From Massilia sp. TS11 (GTDB lineage: Bacteria > Pseudomonadota > Gammaproteobacteria > Burkholderiales > Burkholderiaceae_D): a stretch of 64,000 nt of DNA. This document shows positions 16,778 to 25,506 of this stretch, in pieces. Under the pieces are notes generated by a model, which was not told the DNA's origin, searched no databases, and worked only from the letters and a program-made list of their open reading frames with translations. Position numbers and translations under genes: made by a program. Within the stretch, counting starts at the first letter, position 1, and each line of letters begins with the position of its first letter. The stretch spans positions 186,001-250,000 of the forward strand of contig NZ_JAKLTS010000006.1 of the NCBI RefSeq assembly GCF_022012445.1, in the 5' to 3' direction.

Positions 16778-18442
16778 TTAGTTAAAGAATTTCGACACAC
16801 TCAAGACCGTGCGGTACACGCCCCAGGCGAGGGGGATGCCGACCGCGATCCAGGCCAGGGCCACCGTGGCGTCCGAGGTCTTGGCGAACACCCCGCTGCC
16901 GCCGCCGACTTCGGCCGCGCTCGCGCGTTCGTGGGCCAGGCGTTTTTCCTCGGCCAGCTCGGCGTCGCTCATGAAGTACTTCGGATCGAGCGGTTTGATC
17001 AGCAGATTGCAGATCAGGCCGATCATCAGCATGCCGACCAGGATGTACATGGTCTGGTTGTACACCTGATCGCGCGGCAGGCCAAGGCTGAGCTGATAGT
17101 CGCGCATATAGTTCACCACCACCGGGCCGACGATGCCCGCCGTGGCCCAGGCCGTCAGCAGGCGGCCGTGGATGGCGCCCACCATCTGGGTGCCGAACAG
17201 GTCGGCCAGGTAGGCCGGCACCGTGGCGAAACCGCCGCCATACATGCTCAGGATAACGCACAGCGCCGCGACGAACAGCAGTTTGCTGCCCATGCCGGCG
17301 CTGGCCGGCACACTCGCATACATGGCCGCGCCGAGCACGAAGAAGACAAAGTAGGTGGTCTTGCGGCCCAGCTTGTCCGACAGGCTGGCCCAGACGAAGC
17401 GCCCGGCGATGTTAAACAGCGACAGCAGGGCCGTAAAGCCCGCGGCGACGCCGGCGATGGCGGTCAGCTGTGCCTTGTCGAGTTCGGTGAAGCCCTTGCT
17501 CACGCCGATCAGGCTGCCGCCAAAGACTTCCTGCAGCATCGGGCTGGCCATGCCGATCACGCCGATACCGGCCGAGACGTTCATGCACAGCACCATCCAC
17601 ACCAGCCAGAACTGGGGAATGCCCCAGACCCGCTTCACGTGCACGTGGCGCTGGGTGATCATGGCGTTGCCGATCTGGGCCGGCGGCGGCGTCCAGCCTT
17701 CCGGCTTCCAGCCGGTCGGCGGCACCCGGTAGCCGAGCGCCCCGCCCATCATGAAGACGAAGTAGATGGCGGCCATCACGATGAAAGTCTGGGCCACGCC
17801 GACATTGCTGTCGGTGGCGAAGATCTTCATCAGTTCGGCCGCCAGCGGCGAACCGATCATGGCGCCGCCGCCGAAGCCCATGATGGCCATGCCGGTGGCC
17901 ATGCCGCGCCGGTCGGGGAACCATTTAATCAGGGTCGAGACCGGCGAGATATAGCCGAGACCGAGGCCGATGCCGCCGATCACGCCCGAGCCCAGCAGCA
18001 TCATCCAGAACTGGTGGGTCTGCACGCCCAGGGCCGAGATCAGCATGCCGCCGCACCAGCACAGGGCCGAGACCACGCCCGCCTTGCGCGGACCGGCGCG
18101 CTCGAGCCAGCCGCCCCACAGGGCCGCCGAGGAACCAAGCAGCACGAAAAACAGGGTGTACATCCAGCCCAGCGTGGAGATTTTCCAGTCGCAGGTGGTC
18201 GTGAACAATTCCTGGAAGAAGCCCACTTCGGGGCCGCATTTGACCGGGTCCTTGATGCCCAGGGCCTTGGACAGCGGCAGCCAGAACACCGAAAAGCCGT
18301 AGGCCATGCCGATACACAGGTGGATCGCCAGCGCCGCCGGCGGCACCAGCCAGCGGTTGAAGCCCGGCTGGGCGATCGTCCTTTCCTTCGATAGAAACCC
18401 GACCTGGTCAATGCCAGGCTCAGCCAACACTTGCGCCGTCAT
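16778..18442 (-). CDS. OFA-family MFS transporter (formate/oxalate type)
   Basis: The 554-residue major-facilitator protein has 12 or more membrane helices. It resembles the oxalate/formate antiporter (OFA) family: FNRWLVPPAALAIHLCIGMAYG near the N-terminus, GGIGLGLGYISPVSTLIKWFPDRRG in the first half and FGTQMVGAIHGRLLTAWATAG in the second. An extended C-terminal segment (from about residue 490) adds a charged stretch and one more helix. The start at 18442 has GGAG upstream. As first gene of the operon carrying fdsGBACD it probably imports formate, or exchanges oxalate for formate; no oxalate-decarboxylation genes are in this window. It is divergent from the ModE-like regulator. Confidence 0.88.
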   Translation of the reverse strand: MTAQVLAEPGIDQVGFLSKERTIAQPGFNRWLVPPAALAIHLCIGMAYGFSVFWLPLSKALGIKDPVKCGPEVGFFQELFTTTCDWKISTLGWMYTLFFVLLGSSAALWGGWLERAGPRKAGVVSALCWCGGMLISALGVQTHQFWMMLLGSGVIGGIGLGLGYISPVSTLIKWFPDRRGMATGMAIMGFGGGAMIGSPLAAELMKIFATDSNVGVAQTFIVMAAIYFVFMMGGALGYRVPPTGWKPEGWTPPPAQIGNAMITQRHVHVKRVWGIPQFWLVWMVLCMNVSAGIGVIGMASPMLQEVFGGSLIGVSKGFTELDKAQLTAIAGVAAGFTALLSLFNIAGRFVWASLSDKLGRKTTYFVFFVLGAAMYASVPASAGMGSKLLFVAALCVILSMYGGGFATVPAYLADLFGTQMVGAIHGRLLTAWATAGIVGPVVVNYMRDYQLSLGLPRDQVYNQTMYILVGMLMIGLICNLLIKPLDPKYFMSDAELAEEKRLAHERASAAEVGGGSGVFAKTSDATVALAWIAVGIPLAWGVYRTVLSVSKFFN

Positions 18443-18488
18443 TACCGTCTCCTTGATTATGATTTTCGGTTGCCTCTTGATGGGCATT

Positions 18489-18572
18489 CACATATGCTTT
18501 TACAGCACAGCTACAGCATGGAACAGCTTTTCGAATCGCGCAATATGCGGGCTGGCGCACGACACATATGCT
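18489..18572. promoter_or_regulatory. Divergent regulatory region with two CACATATGCT direct repeats
   Basis: The 163 bp between the OFA transporter start (18442, leftward) and the regulator start (18606, rightward) contains two identical decamers CACATATGCT at 18489-18498 and 18563-18572. They are 74 bp apart, close to seven helical turns. The second copy is embedded in an imperfect inverted repeat (CGACA...TGTCG, 18560-18576). They are candidate sites for the divergent regulator; this is inference from position and repetition. Confidence 0.4.
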
Positions 18573-18605
18573 GTCGACCACCTATTAGCTATGCTGGCAG
18601 GGCCT

Positions 18606-19679
18606 ATGCACAAGATTTCAATCGAAACGGTGTGGACGATCAGCGACCGCCAGGGCGGACAGGTCTCGCCGCGCCTGCTCAATCTGCTGTCCGACGTGCA
18701 GGTGGCGGGCAGCCTGTCGGCCGCCTGCCGCGCGACGGGGGCCTCCTACCGGCATGCCTGGAACCTGATCAAGGAAGGCGAGCGCCAGCTCGGCATGCCC
18801 CTGCTCGACATGGAGCGCGGCAAGGGATCGCGCCTGACCACCCTGGGCGAGAAGCTGGCCTGGGCCGGGCACCGCATCGCCGCGCGGCTGGGGCCGACGC
18901 TCGAATCGCTGGCGGCCGAGCTCGAAGGCGAGCTGCAGAAGGTGCTGGCGGCCGAGAAGCGCGTGCTCAAATTCCAGGCCAGCCACGGCTTCGCGGTTGA
19001 AAAGCTGGTCGAGAGCCTGACCCAGGCCGGTTCCCCGGTCGAGCGGCGCTATACCGGCAGTGTCGAGGCGGTGGCGTCGCACTACGCGGGCGCCTGCGAG
19101 CTGGCCGGCTTCCACATTCCCCAGGGCGAGTTCGAGCGCGTGGTGTTTCAGCACTACCGCCAGTGGCTCGATCCCGCCACCAGCTGCCTGATCAATGTGA
19201 CCAATCGGCGCCAGGGCCTGATGGTCGCGCCCGGCAATCCGCTGAAGATTTATTCGGTGGCCGACCTTGCGCGGCCCGGCCTGCGTTTTGTGAACCGCCA
19301 GCCCGGATCCGGCACGCGTTACCTGATCGAGTGTCTGATGAAGAAGGCGCGGGTCGAATCGCGCCAGGTGAGCGGATTCAATCTGTCCGAGTTCACCCAT
19401 GCGGCGGTGGCCGCGTACGTGGCGAGCGGCATGGCCGATGTCGGGCCGGGCGTGGAGCCGCCGGCGCGCCGTTTCAAGCTCGATTTCGTGCCCTTGGCGA
19501 CCGAGCGCTACTTCCTCCTATGCCACAAAGAGCGCCTGCGCACGCCGCAGATCCAGGCCGTGCTCGACGTCCTGAACGACGACTCCTTCCGCAAGGCCGT
19601 GGACGAGCTGCCCGGCTATTCCGCCGAAAAATGCGGCACCGTCCAGACCCTGGCCGAAGCCTTCCCCGGCCTTTCCTGA
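18606..19679 (+). CDS. ModE-type HTH regulator with periplasmic-binding-like effector domain
   Basis: The 357-residue protein has an N-terminal winged HTH of the LysR/ModE kind (LLNLLSDVQVAGSLSAACRATGASYRHAWNLI is the span at about 22-53). A binding-protein-like domain then runs from about 120 to 340, with VNRQPGSGTRYLIECLM and ADVGPGVEPPARRF characteristic of PBP-like domains fused to molybdate-related regulators. It lacks classical LysR dimer architecture. Position, divergent from the formate transporter/fds operon, implies control of formate oxidation in response to formate or molybdate/Moco status. ATG 18606 is chosen because the frame upstream reads through the divergent promoter. Confidence 0.85.
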   Translation: MHKISIETVWTISDRQGGQVSPRLLNLLSDVQVAGSLSAACRATGASYRHAWNLIKEGERQLGMPLLDMERGKGSRLTTLGEKLAWAGHRIAARLGPTLESLAAELEGELQKVLAAEKRVLKFQASHGFAVEKLVESLTQAGSPVERRYTGSVEAVASHYAGACELAGFHIPQGEFERVVFQHYRQWLDPATSCLINVTNRRQGLMVAPGNPLKIYSVADLARPGLRFVNRQPGSGTRYLIECLMKKARVESRQVSGFNLSEFTHAAVAAYVASGMADVGPGVEPPARRFKLDFVPLATERYFLLCHKERLRTPQIQAVLDVLNDDSFRKAVDELPGYSAEKCGTVQTLAEAFPGLS

Positions 19680-19693
19680 ACAAAATACTGAAC

Positions 19694-19964
19694 GGTGTCA
19701 GGTCCGGCAATCGGACATCGGCGAACTTTGCGGCCGCAGGATGGTCGCCTGTTCGCTGCGACCGTGGGCGCGGGCAGAAGTTCGCGCATGTCCGATTGCC
19801 GGACCTGACCCCGGTTGGAATTGGTCCGGCAATCCGTTTTTGAACGGTGTCAGGTCCGGCAATCGGACATCGGTGAACTTTGCAGCCGCTGACTGGTCGC
19901 CTTTACGTTGCGACCGTGGGCGCGGGCAGAAGTTCTCGCATGTCCGATTGCCGGACCTGACCCC
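19694..19964. repeat. Two tandem 152-bp units, each an inverted repeat with 25-bp arms (REP/MITE-like)
   Basis: Unit 1 has arms 19694-19718 and 19788-19812; unit 2 has arms 19846-19870 and 19940-19964. Arms begin GGTGTCAGGTCCGGCAATCG and close with the reverse complement ending GGACCTGACCCC, matching except near the outer end. The interiors of the two units are also similar (about 70 bp, sharing GCGACCGTGGGCGCGGGCAG). The element fills the gap between the convergent regulator and Kef-type genes. No transposase is present; these may be mobilised in trans or be REP-like hairpins, and could also act as a bidirectional transcription block. Confidence 0.8.
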
Positions 19965-19972
19965 GGATGGGA

Positions 19973-21964
19973 TTAGCGGCGCAGCAGGCGGGCTTCGGCG
20001 CGGCTGACGGCTTCGGCGGTCCCGCGCAGCACGACCACGTCGCCGGCTTCGAGCACGCTGTCGGCGCTCGGCTCCATGCGCTGCTTGCCGCGCCGGATCA
20101 GGGTGACGTCGGCGCCCACCTCGTGCAGCGCCAGCGCACCGAGCGCCTTGCCGACCGCGCGCGCGTCGTCGGCCAGGGTCACGCTGTGCAGACGCACGTA
20201 CAGATGCTCGGCATCGTCGGCGGCGTCGCTGGCGCCGTGGAAGTAGCCGCGCAGGGCACCGTAGCGCTCTTCGCGCGCGGCTTGCACGCGGTGCACCACG
20301 CGCCGCAGCGGCACGCCCAGCATCACCAGCGCATGCGATGCGAGCATCAGACTGCCTTCGAGCGCTTCCGGCACCACTTCGCTGGCGCCGGCCTGGCGCA
20401 GCACTTCGAGGTCGCTGTCGTCGTGGCTGCGCACGATCACGGGCAGGGTCGGCGCCAGCTCGTGCACGAGGCGCAGCACCTTCAGCGCCGAGGGCGTGCT
20501 GGCATAGGTGATCACCAGCGCGCTGGCGCGGTAGATGCCGGCCGCCACCAGGCTCTCGCGCCGCGCCGCGTCGCCATACGAAACGTTGGCCCCGGCCGCC
20601 TGGGCCTCCTGCACGCGCTCGGGATCGAGGTCGAGCGCCTGGTAGGGCACTTTTTCTTCGCTCAGCAGCGTGGCCAGGTGCTGGCCGCTGCGCCCGAAAC
20701 CGGCCACGATCACGTGCTTCTGGGTCGCCATCGTGCGGCTGGCGATCTGGGTCAGCTGCAGCGACTGCATCATCCATTCGTTCGACGAGAATTTCAGCAC
20801 CAGCTGGTCGCTGCGCGCGATGATCAGCGGCGCCACCAGCATCGACAGCACCATCGAGGCCAGCACCAGCTGGATGATGAAGGGGTCGATCAGCTTGGCA
20901 TTGGCCACCAGATTCAGCAGCACGAAGCCGAATTCGCCGGCCTGGGCCAGCGCGATGCCGGTACGCATGGCCACGCCGTCGCTGGCGCCGAAGGCCTTGG
21001 CCAGGGCGGCGATCAGGGCGAATTTCATCAGCACGGGCCCGATCACCAGCACCAGCACGATCCACCAGTTGTCGATCACCAGCGGGATGTTGAGCAGCAT
21101 CCCGACCGAGATGAAGAACAGCCCCAGCAGCACATCGCGAAACGGCTTGATGTCCTCTTCCACCTGGTGCTTGTACTGGGTTTCGGAAATCAGCATCCCG
21201 GCCACGAAGGCGCCCAGGGCCAGCGACAGGCCGGCATGCTCGGTGATCCAGGCGGCCCCGAGCGTTACCAGCAGCAGGTTCAGCATGAACAATTCCTGCG
21301 AGCGGCGCTTGACCACGGCCGTGAACCAGGGCCGCATGACGCGCTGCCCGACCACCAGCAGCAGCACCAGCACCACCACGGCCTTGAAGCCCGACCACAG
21401 CAGAGCCTCGACCAGTGCGTCGGGCTTCTGGCCGAGCGAGGGGATGACGATCAGCAGCGGCACCACGGCCAGATCCTGGAACAGCAGGATGCCGATGATC
21501 TTGCGTCCGTGCGGGGTCTCGAGCTCGAGCCGCTCGGTCAGCATCTTGACGACGATGGCGGTGGACGACATGGCGAGCGCGCCGCCGAGCGCGAACGCGG
21601 CCTGCCAGCTGACATTGAAGCCGAACGCGGCGCGGTGTCCGAGCGCCCAGGCCAGCAGCATGGTGGCGGCGATCGTCACGCTGACCTGGGCCAGGCCGAG
21701 CCCGAACACGAAGCGGCGCATGGCCATCAGCTGGGACAGGGAGAATTCCAGGCCGATCGAGAACATCAGGAAGACGACGCCGAACTCGGCCAGCGCCTCG
21801 GTGGTCGAATTCTGGCTCGCCAGACCGAGCGCGTGGGGACCGATCAGGATGCCCACGGTCAGGTAGCCGAGCATGGGCGGCAGATGCAGGGTGCGGAAGG
21901 CTACAACGCCCAGGACGGCGCTCCCCAGCAGCAAGAGGGTCAGTTCGAGTCCGGTCAGCGTCAC
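19973..21964 (-). CDS. Kef-type K+/H+ antiporter (CPA2 family) with RCK domain
   Basis: The 663-residue protein has about 12-13 membrane helices (residues 1-395) of the monovalent cation:proton antiporter-2 type, with LPPMLGYLTVGILIGPHALG and FQDLAVVPLLIV. These are followed by an RCK-N domain whose Rossmann motif is GFGRSGQ near residue 420, and a TrkA-C-like domain at the end (DARAVGKALGALALHEVGAD). KefB/KefC proteins release potassium under electrophile stress. Divergent from kdsD with 71 bp between the starts; in related bacteria a kef-type gene often adjoins kdsD. Confidence 0.9.
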   Translation of the reverse strand: MTLTGLELTLLLLGSAVLGVVAFRTLHLPPMLGYLTVGILIGPHALGLASQNSTTEALAEFGVVFLMFSIGLEFSLSQLMAMRRFVFGLGLAQVSVTIAATMLLAWALGHRAAFGFNVSWQAAFALGGALAMSSTAIVVKMLTERLELETPHGRKIIGILLFQDLAVVPLLIVIPSLGQKPDALVEALLWSGFKAVVVLVLLLVVGQRVMRPWFTAVVKRRSQELFMLNLLLVTLGAAWITEHAGLSLALGAFVAGMLISETQYKHQVEEDIKPFRDVLLGLFFISVGMLLNIPLVIDNWWIVLVLVIGPVLMKFALIAALAKAFGASDGVAMRTGIALAQAGEFGFVLLNLVANAKLIDPFIIQLVLASMVLSMLVAPLIIARSDQLVLKFSSNEWMMQSLQLTQIASRTMATQKHVIVAGFGRSGQHLATLLSEEKVPYQALDLDPERVQEAQAAGANVSYGDAARRESLVAAGIYRASALVITYASTPSALKVLRLVHELAPTLPVIVRSHDDSDLEVLRQAGASEVVPEALEGSLMLASHALVMLGVPLRRVVHRVQAAREERYGALRGYFHGASDAADDAEHLYVRLHSVTLADDARAVGKALGALALHEVGADVTLIRRGKQRMEPSADSVLEAGDVVVLRGTAEAVSRAEARLLRR

Positions 21965-22023
21965 AGGCGGCTTTCAGAGGGTGTTGTAATTACTGGCAAA
22001 CTTTTTGCTTTCCTTAATTCGGC

Positions 22024-22029
22024 TATACT
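22024..22029 (+). promoter_or_regulatory. Candidate -10 hexamer TATACT immediately upstream of kdsD
   Basis: TATACT ends six bases before the first in-frame ATG (22036). With normal spacing transcription would begin at or near that ATG, so the mRNA may be leaderless or translation may start at the next ATG (22060). No good -35 hexamer is seen at 16-18 bp. Confidence 0.35.
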
Positions 22030-22035
22030 CCCGAC

Positions 22036-23058
22036 ATGAGTGTAACCCATCAAAAAACAATGCAGAAAGCTTTACAGCCCGAGGCCGCCGAGCGCGCCCT
22101 GCAGATGGCGCGCGAGACGCTGGCCATCGAAGGCGAGGCGATCCGCGCAATGCACGCGCGCCTGGCCAGCGATGACAGCATCGGCCGCGCCGTCGGCCTG
22201 CTGCTGCAATGCCAGGGGCGGGTGGTGGTGTCCGGCATCGGCAAGTCGGGCCATATCGGCCGCAAGATCGCCGCCACGCTGGCTTCGACCGGCACCCCGG
22301 CCTTCTTCGTCCATCCGGCCGAGGCGGCCCATGGCGACCTTGGCATGGTCACCGCCCAGGACGTGTTCGTGGCGATTTCGAATTCGGGCGAGACGGCCGA
22401 GCTGGTCTCGATCATCCCCATCATCCGGCGCATGGGCACCGGCCTGGTGGCGATGACGGGCAATCCGGCCTCGAGCCTGGCGCGCCAGGCCGACATCCAC
22501 CTCGACTGCTCGGTCGACAAGGAAGCCTGCCCGCTGAACCTGGCCCCGACCGCCTCCACCACGGCTACGCTGGCCATGGGCGACGCCCTGGCCGTGGCCC
22601 TGCTCGACGCGCGCGGCTTTCGCGAGGAAGACTTCGCGCGCTCGCATCCGGGCGGGGCGCTCGGGCGCCGGCTGCTGACCCATGTGCGCGACGTCATGCG
22701 GCGCGACGCGGCCGTGCCGGCCGTGCCGGCCGACGCCCTGCTGTCGGCCGCCCTGCTCGAAATCACCCAGAAGGGCATGGGCATGACGGCCATCGTCGAT
22801 GCGGCCGGCAAGCCGATCGGCATCTTCACCGATGGCGACCTGCGCCGCCTGATCGAACACGTGCAGGATTTCTCCCGGCTGCGCATCCGCGAGGTCATGC
22901 ATGCCAACCCGCGCGTGATCGGGCCCGAGCGCCTGGCCGTCGAGGCCGTGGCCGTGATGGAGGAATTCCGCATCAACCAGATGCTGGTGACCGACGATGA
23001 AGGCAAGCTCGTCGGCGCCCTGCATATCCATGACCTCACGCGCGCCAAGGTGATCTGA
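22036..23058 (+). CDS. kdsD: Arabinose-5-phosphate isomerase
   Basis: The 340-residue enzyme interconverts ribulose-5-phosphate and arabinose-5-phosphate, the first step of Kdo synthesis for LPS. A SIS domain occupies about 45-180 (VVSGIGKSGHIGRKIAATLASTGTP, FFVHPAEAAHGDLGM, SNSGET) and two CBS domains follow (about 215-340, MHANPRVIGPE near the second). The length fits KdsD (about 330). It is the first gene of the run kdsD-kdsC-lptC-lptA-lptB-rpoN. Its stop overlaps the kdsC start by one base. Confidence 0.95.
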   Translation: MSVTHQKTMQKALQPEAAERALQMARETLAIEGEAIRAMHARLASDDSIGRAVGLLLQCQGRVVVSGIGKSGHIGRKIAATLASTGTPAFFVHPAEAAHGDLGMVTAQDVFVAISNSGETAELVSIIPIIRRMGTGLVAMTGNPASSLARQADIHLDCSVDKEACPLNLAPTASTTATLAMGDALAVALLDARGFREEDFARSHPGGALGRRLLTHVRDVMRRDAAVPAVPADALLSAALLEITQKGMGMTAIVDAAGKPIGIFTDGDLRRLIEHVQDFSRLRIREVMHANPRVIGPERLAVEAVAVMEEFRINQMLVTDDEGKLVGALHIHDLTRAKVI

Positions 23059-23591
23059 TGCTGCCGCTGACCGATATCGAACAACGCGCCGCCCGCGTCA
23101 AGCTGATGATTTTTGACGTCGACGGCGTGCTCACCGACGGCAGCATGCACTACGACGCCAATGGCGAGTGCATGAAGACCTTCTTCGTCAACGACGGCCT
23201 GGGCATCCAGCTGCTCAACCAGTCGGGTGTGCAGACGGCCATCATCAGCGCGCGCACCACGCCGATCGTCAATGTGCGCGCCCAGGTGCTCGGCATCACC
23301 CACGTCTACCAGGGCCACCGCGACAAGCGCGTGGCCTTCCAGGAGCTGACCGCGAAGCTCGGCATCGCGCCCGAGGAATGCGGCTACATCGGCGACGATG
23401 TGATCGACATGCCGCTGCTGGCGCGCGTCGGTTTCGCCGTCACCGTGCCGACCGGCCACCCGGAAGTGCGCCACCGCGTGCATTACGTCACGCGCGCCGG
23501 CGGCGGGCGCGGCGCCGTGCGCGAAGTCTGCGACCTGATCATGAAAGCCCAGGGCACCTATGACAAGGTGCTGGCCGGCTACTTCGACTGA
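23058..23591 (+). CDS. kdsC: 3-deoxy-D-manno-octulosonate-8-phosphate phosphatase
   Basis: The 177-residue HAD-family phosphatase removes phosphate from Kdo-8-P. The nucleophile motif is FDVDGVLTDG, motif II lies in TAIISAR, and GDDVIDMPLL carries the Mg-binding acidic residues. It has no cap domain and the usual KdsC length. The start shares a base with the kdsD stop (TGATG); lptC starts two bases after its stop. Confidence 0.95.
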   Translation: MLPLTDIEQRAARVKLMIFDVDGVLTDGSMHYDANGECMKTFFVNDGLGIQLLNQSGVQTAIISARTTPIVNVRAQVLGITHVYQGHRDKRVAFQELTAKLGIAPEECGYIGDDVIDMPLLARVGFAVTVPTGHPEVRHRVHYVTRAGGGRGAVREVCDLIMKAQGTYDKVLAGYFD

Positions 23592-23593
23592 CG

Positions 23594-24184
23594 ATGCACA
23601 AGCGTACCGCCCACCGTTGGCGCCTCGGCGCCGTGCTGATCGCCGGCGCCCTGTTCGCGCTCGGCAGCTTCTGGCTGCTGCAGCTGATGCGCCAGAGCGA
23701 GGCCGATCTGGCGGCGGATGCGGCCAAGAACGATCCCGACTACATCGTCGAGAAGTTCAGCTTCGTGCGCATGTCGCCCCAGGGCAAGCCGGCGTATATC
23801 GTCTCGGGCGCGCGCATGACCCACCGCCCGCTCGACGATTCCTCGCTGATCGAGACCCCGGTCGTGCAGAGCCTGTCGGCCGAGGCGCCGCCGATGGTGA
23901 TCCACGCGGCCCAGGCCCACGTGGTCAACAATAATTCCGAAGTGCGCCTGACGGGCGGCGTCAGCATCGTGCGTCCGGCCAGCGCGGCCGCGCGCGGGCT
24001 CGACGTGCGCACCGAGGCCGTGACCCTGTTCCCCGACGACGAACACATCAAGACCGATCTGCCGGTGACCATGCAGTCGGGCCGCGCCCAGCTGTCGGGC
24101 ACGGGCCTGTTCATCGACAATACCAAGCAAGAAATTTCCATCTTGAGCCAGGTGCGCAGCAGCTTCCCGCCGCACGGCCGCTGA
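23594..24184 (+). CDS. lptC: LPS export system protein LptC
   Basis: The 196-residue protein has one N-terminal membrane helix (LGAVLIAGALFALGSFWLLQL) and a periplasmic beta-jellyroll with DYIVEKFSFVRMSPQGKPAYIVSGARMTHRP-type repeats (DUF1239/LptC). It links LptB2FG at the inner membrane to the periplasmic LptA bridge. Its place between kdsC and lptA is the standard one. Moderate sequence conservation is normal for this family. Confidence 0.92.
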   Translation: MHKRTAHRWRLGAVLIAGALFALGSFWLLQLMRQSEADLAADAAKNDPDYIVEKFSFVRMSPQGKPAYIVSGARMTHRPLDDSSLIETPVVQSLSAEAPPMVIHAAQAHVVNNNSEVRLTGGVSIVRPASAAARGLDVRTEAVTLFPDDEHIKTDLPVTMQSGRAQLSGTGLFIDNTKQEISILSQVRSSFPPHGR

Positions 24185-24200
24185 TGGCATGGAGACCCGC

Positions 24201-24746
24201 ATGAAGACCCCGATCCTCGCCTGCCTGCTGACCGCCCTGGCCCTGCCGGCCCTGGCCGAAAAAGCCGACGCCAATAAACCGATCGAAATCGACGCCAATG
24301 CCTACAAGGGCAACGCCCTGACCCAGGGCGTCGAATACACGGGCAATGTCGAACTCACGCGCGGCACCCTGAAAGTGCGCGCCGGCCGCGCCGTCGTCAA
24401 GGAAGACGAGCAGGGCTACACCTACATCACCCTGTTCGCCGATCCCGGCAAGCTGGTCAGCTTCCGCCAGAAGCGCGACGGCGGCGACCTGTGGATGGAA
24501 GGCGAAGCCGAGCGCATCGAATACGACGACAAGAGCGAGGTCGTGAAGTTCTTCTCGCGCGTGAAGCTGCGCCAGCTCGAAGGCACGCGCGTGACCCAGG
24601 AATCGACGGGCGAGCACTTCACCTACAGCAACCGCACTGAAGCCTTCTCGATGATCAATGACGCCAGCGGCACCACGCGCGAAGGCCAGCCGCGCGTGCG
24701 CACGGTCAGCCAGCCGAAAGTCATCAAACCGGCAGGGAAACAATAA
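24201..24746 (+). CDS. lptA: LPS transport periplasmic protein LptA
   Basis: The 181-residue protein has a cleavable signal peptide (MKTPILACLLTALALPALA). The OstA/LptA beta-jellyroll follows: KPIEIDANAYKG, GVEYTGNVELTRGTLKVRA, and EGEAERIEYDDKS. It forms the periplasmic bridge for LPS. I place the start at ATG 24201, which has GGAGA upstream; an ATG at 24189 would add four residues before the signal peptide. Its stop overlaps lptB by one base (TAATG). Confidence 0.93.
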   Translation: MKTPILACLLTALALPALAEKADANKPIEIDANAYKGNALTQGVEYTGNVELTRGTLKVRAGRAVVKEDEQGYTYITLFADPGKLVSFRQKRDGGDLWMEGEAERIEYDDKSEVVKFFSRVKLRQLEGTRVTQESTGEHFTYSNRTEAFSMINDASGTTREGQPRVRTVSQPKVIKPAGKQ

Positions 24747-25501
24747 TGGCGGAACAGACCTGCGGCAGCAAACTCGACGTCAAGGGCCTGCAAAAAAGCT
24801 ATGGCAAGCGCCTGGTCGTGCGCGATGTGTCCCTGCATGTCGAATGCGGCGAAGTGGTCGGCCTGCTCGGTCCCAACGGGGCCGGCAAGACCACGTCCTT
24901 CTACATGATCGTCGGCCTGGTGCCGTCCGACGCCGGGGCCATCAACATCTCGGGCGTGGACATCACCAGCCTGCCGATTCACCGGCGCGCCGTGATGGGC
25001 CTGTCCTATCTGCCGCAGGAAGCCTCGGTGTTCCGCAAGCTGACGGTGGAGGAGAACATCCGCGCCGTGCTGGAACTGCAGAAGCAGGACGGCAAGCCCC
25101 TGAGCAAGGAAGCCATCACGAGCCGCCTCGACACCCTGCTGGCCGAGCTGCAGATTGAAAAGCTGCGTGAAAACCCCGCGCTCTCGCTGTCGGGCGGCGA
25201 GCGGCGCCGCGTCGAGATCGCGCGCGCCCTGGCGACCAATCCGCGCTTCGTGCTGCTGGACGAACCCTTCGCCGGTGTCGACCCGATCGCCGTCATCGAG
25301 ATCCAGCGCATCGTGCGCTTCCTCAAGGAGCGCGGGATCGGCGTGCTGATCACCGACCACAATGTGCGCGAGACCCTCGGCATCTGCGACCGCGCCTACA
25401 TCATCAACCAGGGCGCGGTGATGGCCTCCGGGCGGCCGGACGACATCATCGCCGACGAATCCGTGCGACGCGTCTATCTGGGCGAGCATTTCCGCATGTA
25501 G
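24746..25501 (+). CDS. lptB: LPS export ABC transporter ATPase
   Basis: The 251-residue ABC ATPase has Walker [10 protein letters not shown], the Q-loop [18 protein letters not shown], the ABC signature LSGGERRR and Walker [13 protein letters not shown], followed by the switch His in [10 protein letters not shown]. All match LptB, which powers LPS extraction from the inner membrane with LptFG. The N-terminal tail before [15 protein letters not shown] is slightly longer than in E. coli. The rpoN gene starts five bases after the stop. Confidence 0.95.
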   Translation: MAEQTCGSKLDVKGLQKSYGKRLVVRDVSLHVECGEVVGLLGPNGAGKTTSFYMIVGLVPSDAGAINISGVDITSLPIHRRAVMGLSYLPQEASVFRKLTVEENIRAVLELQKQDGKPLSKEAITSRLDTLLAELQIEKLRENPALSLSGGERRRVEIARALATNPRFVLLDEPFAGVDPIAVIEIQRIVRFLKERGIGVLITDHNVRETLGICDRAYIINQGAVMASGRPDDIIADESVRRVYLGEHFRM

Positions 25502-25506
25502 TCCCT

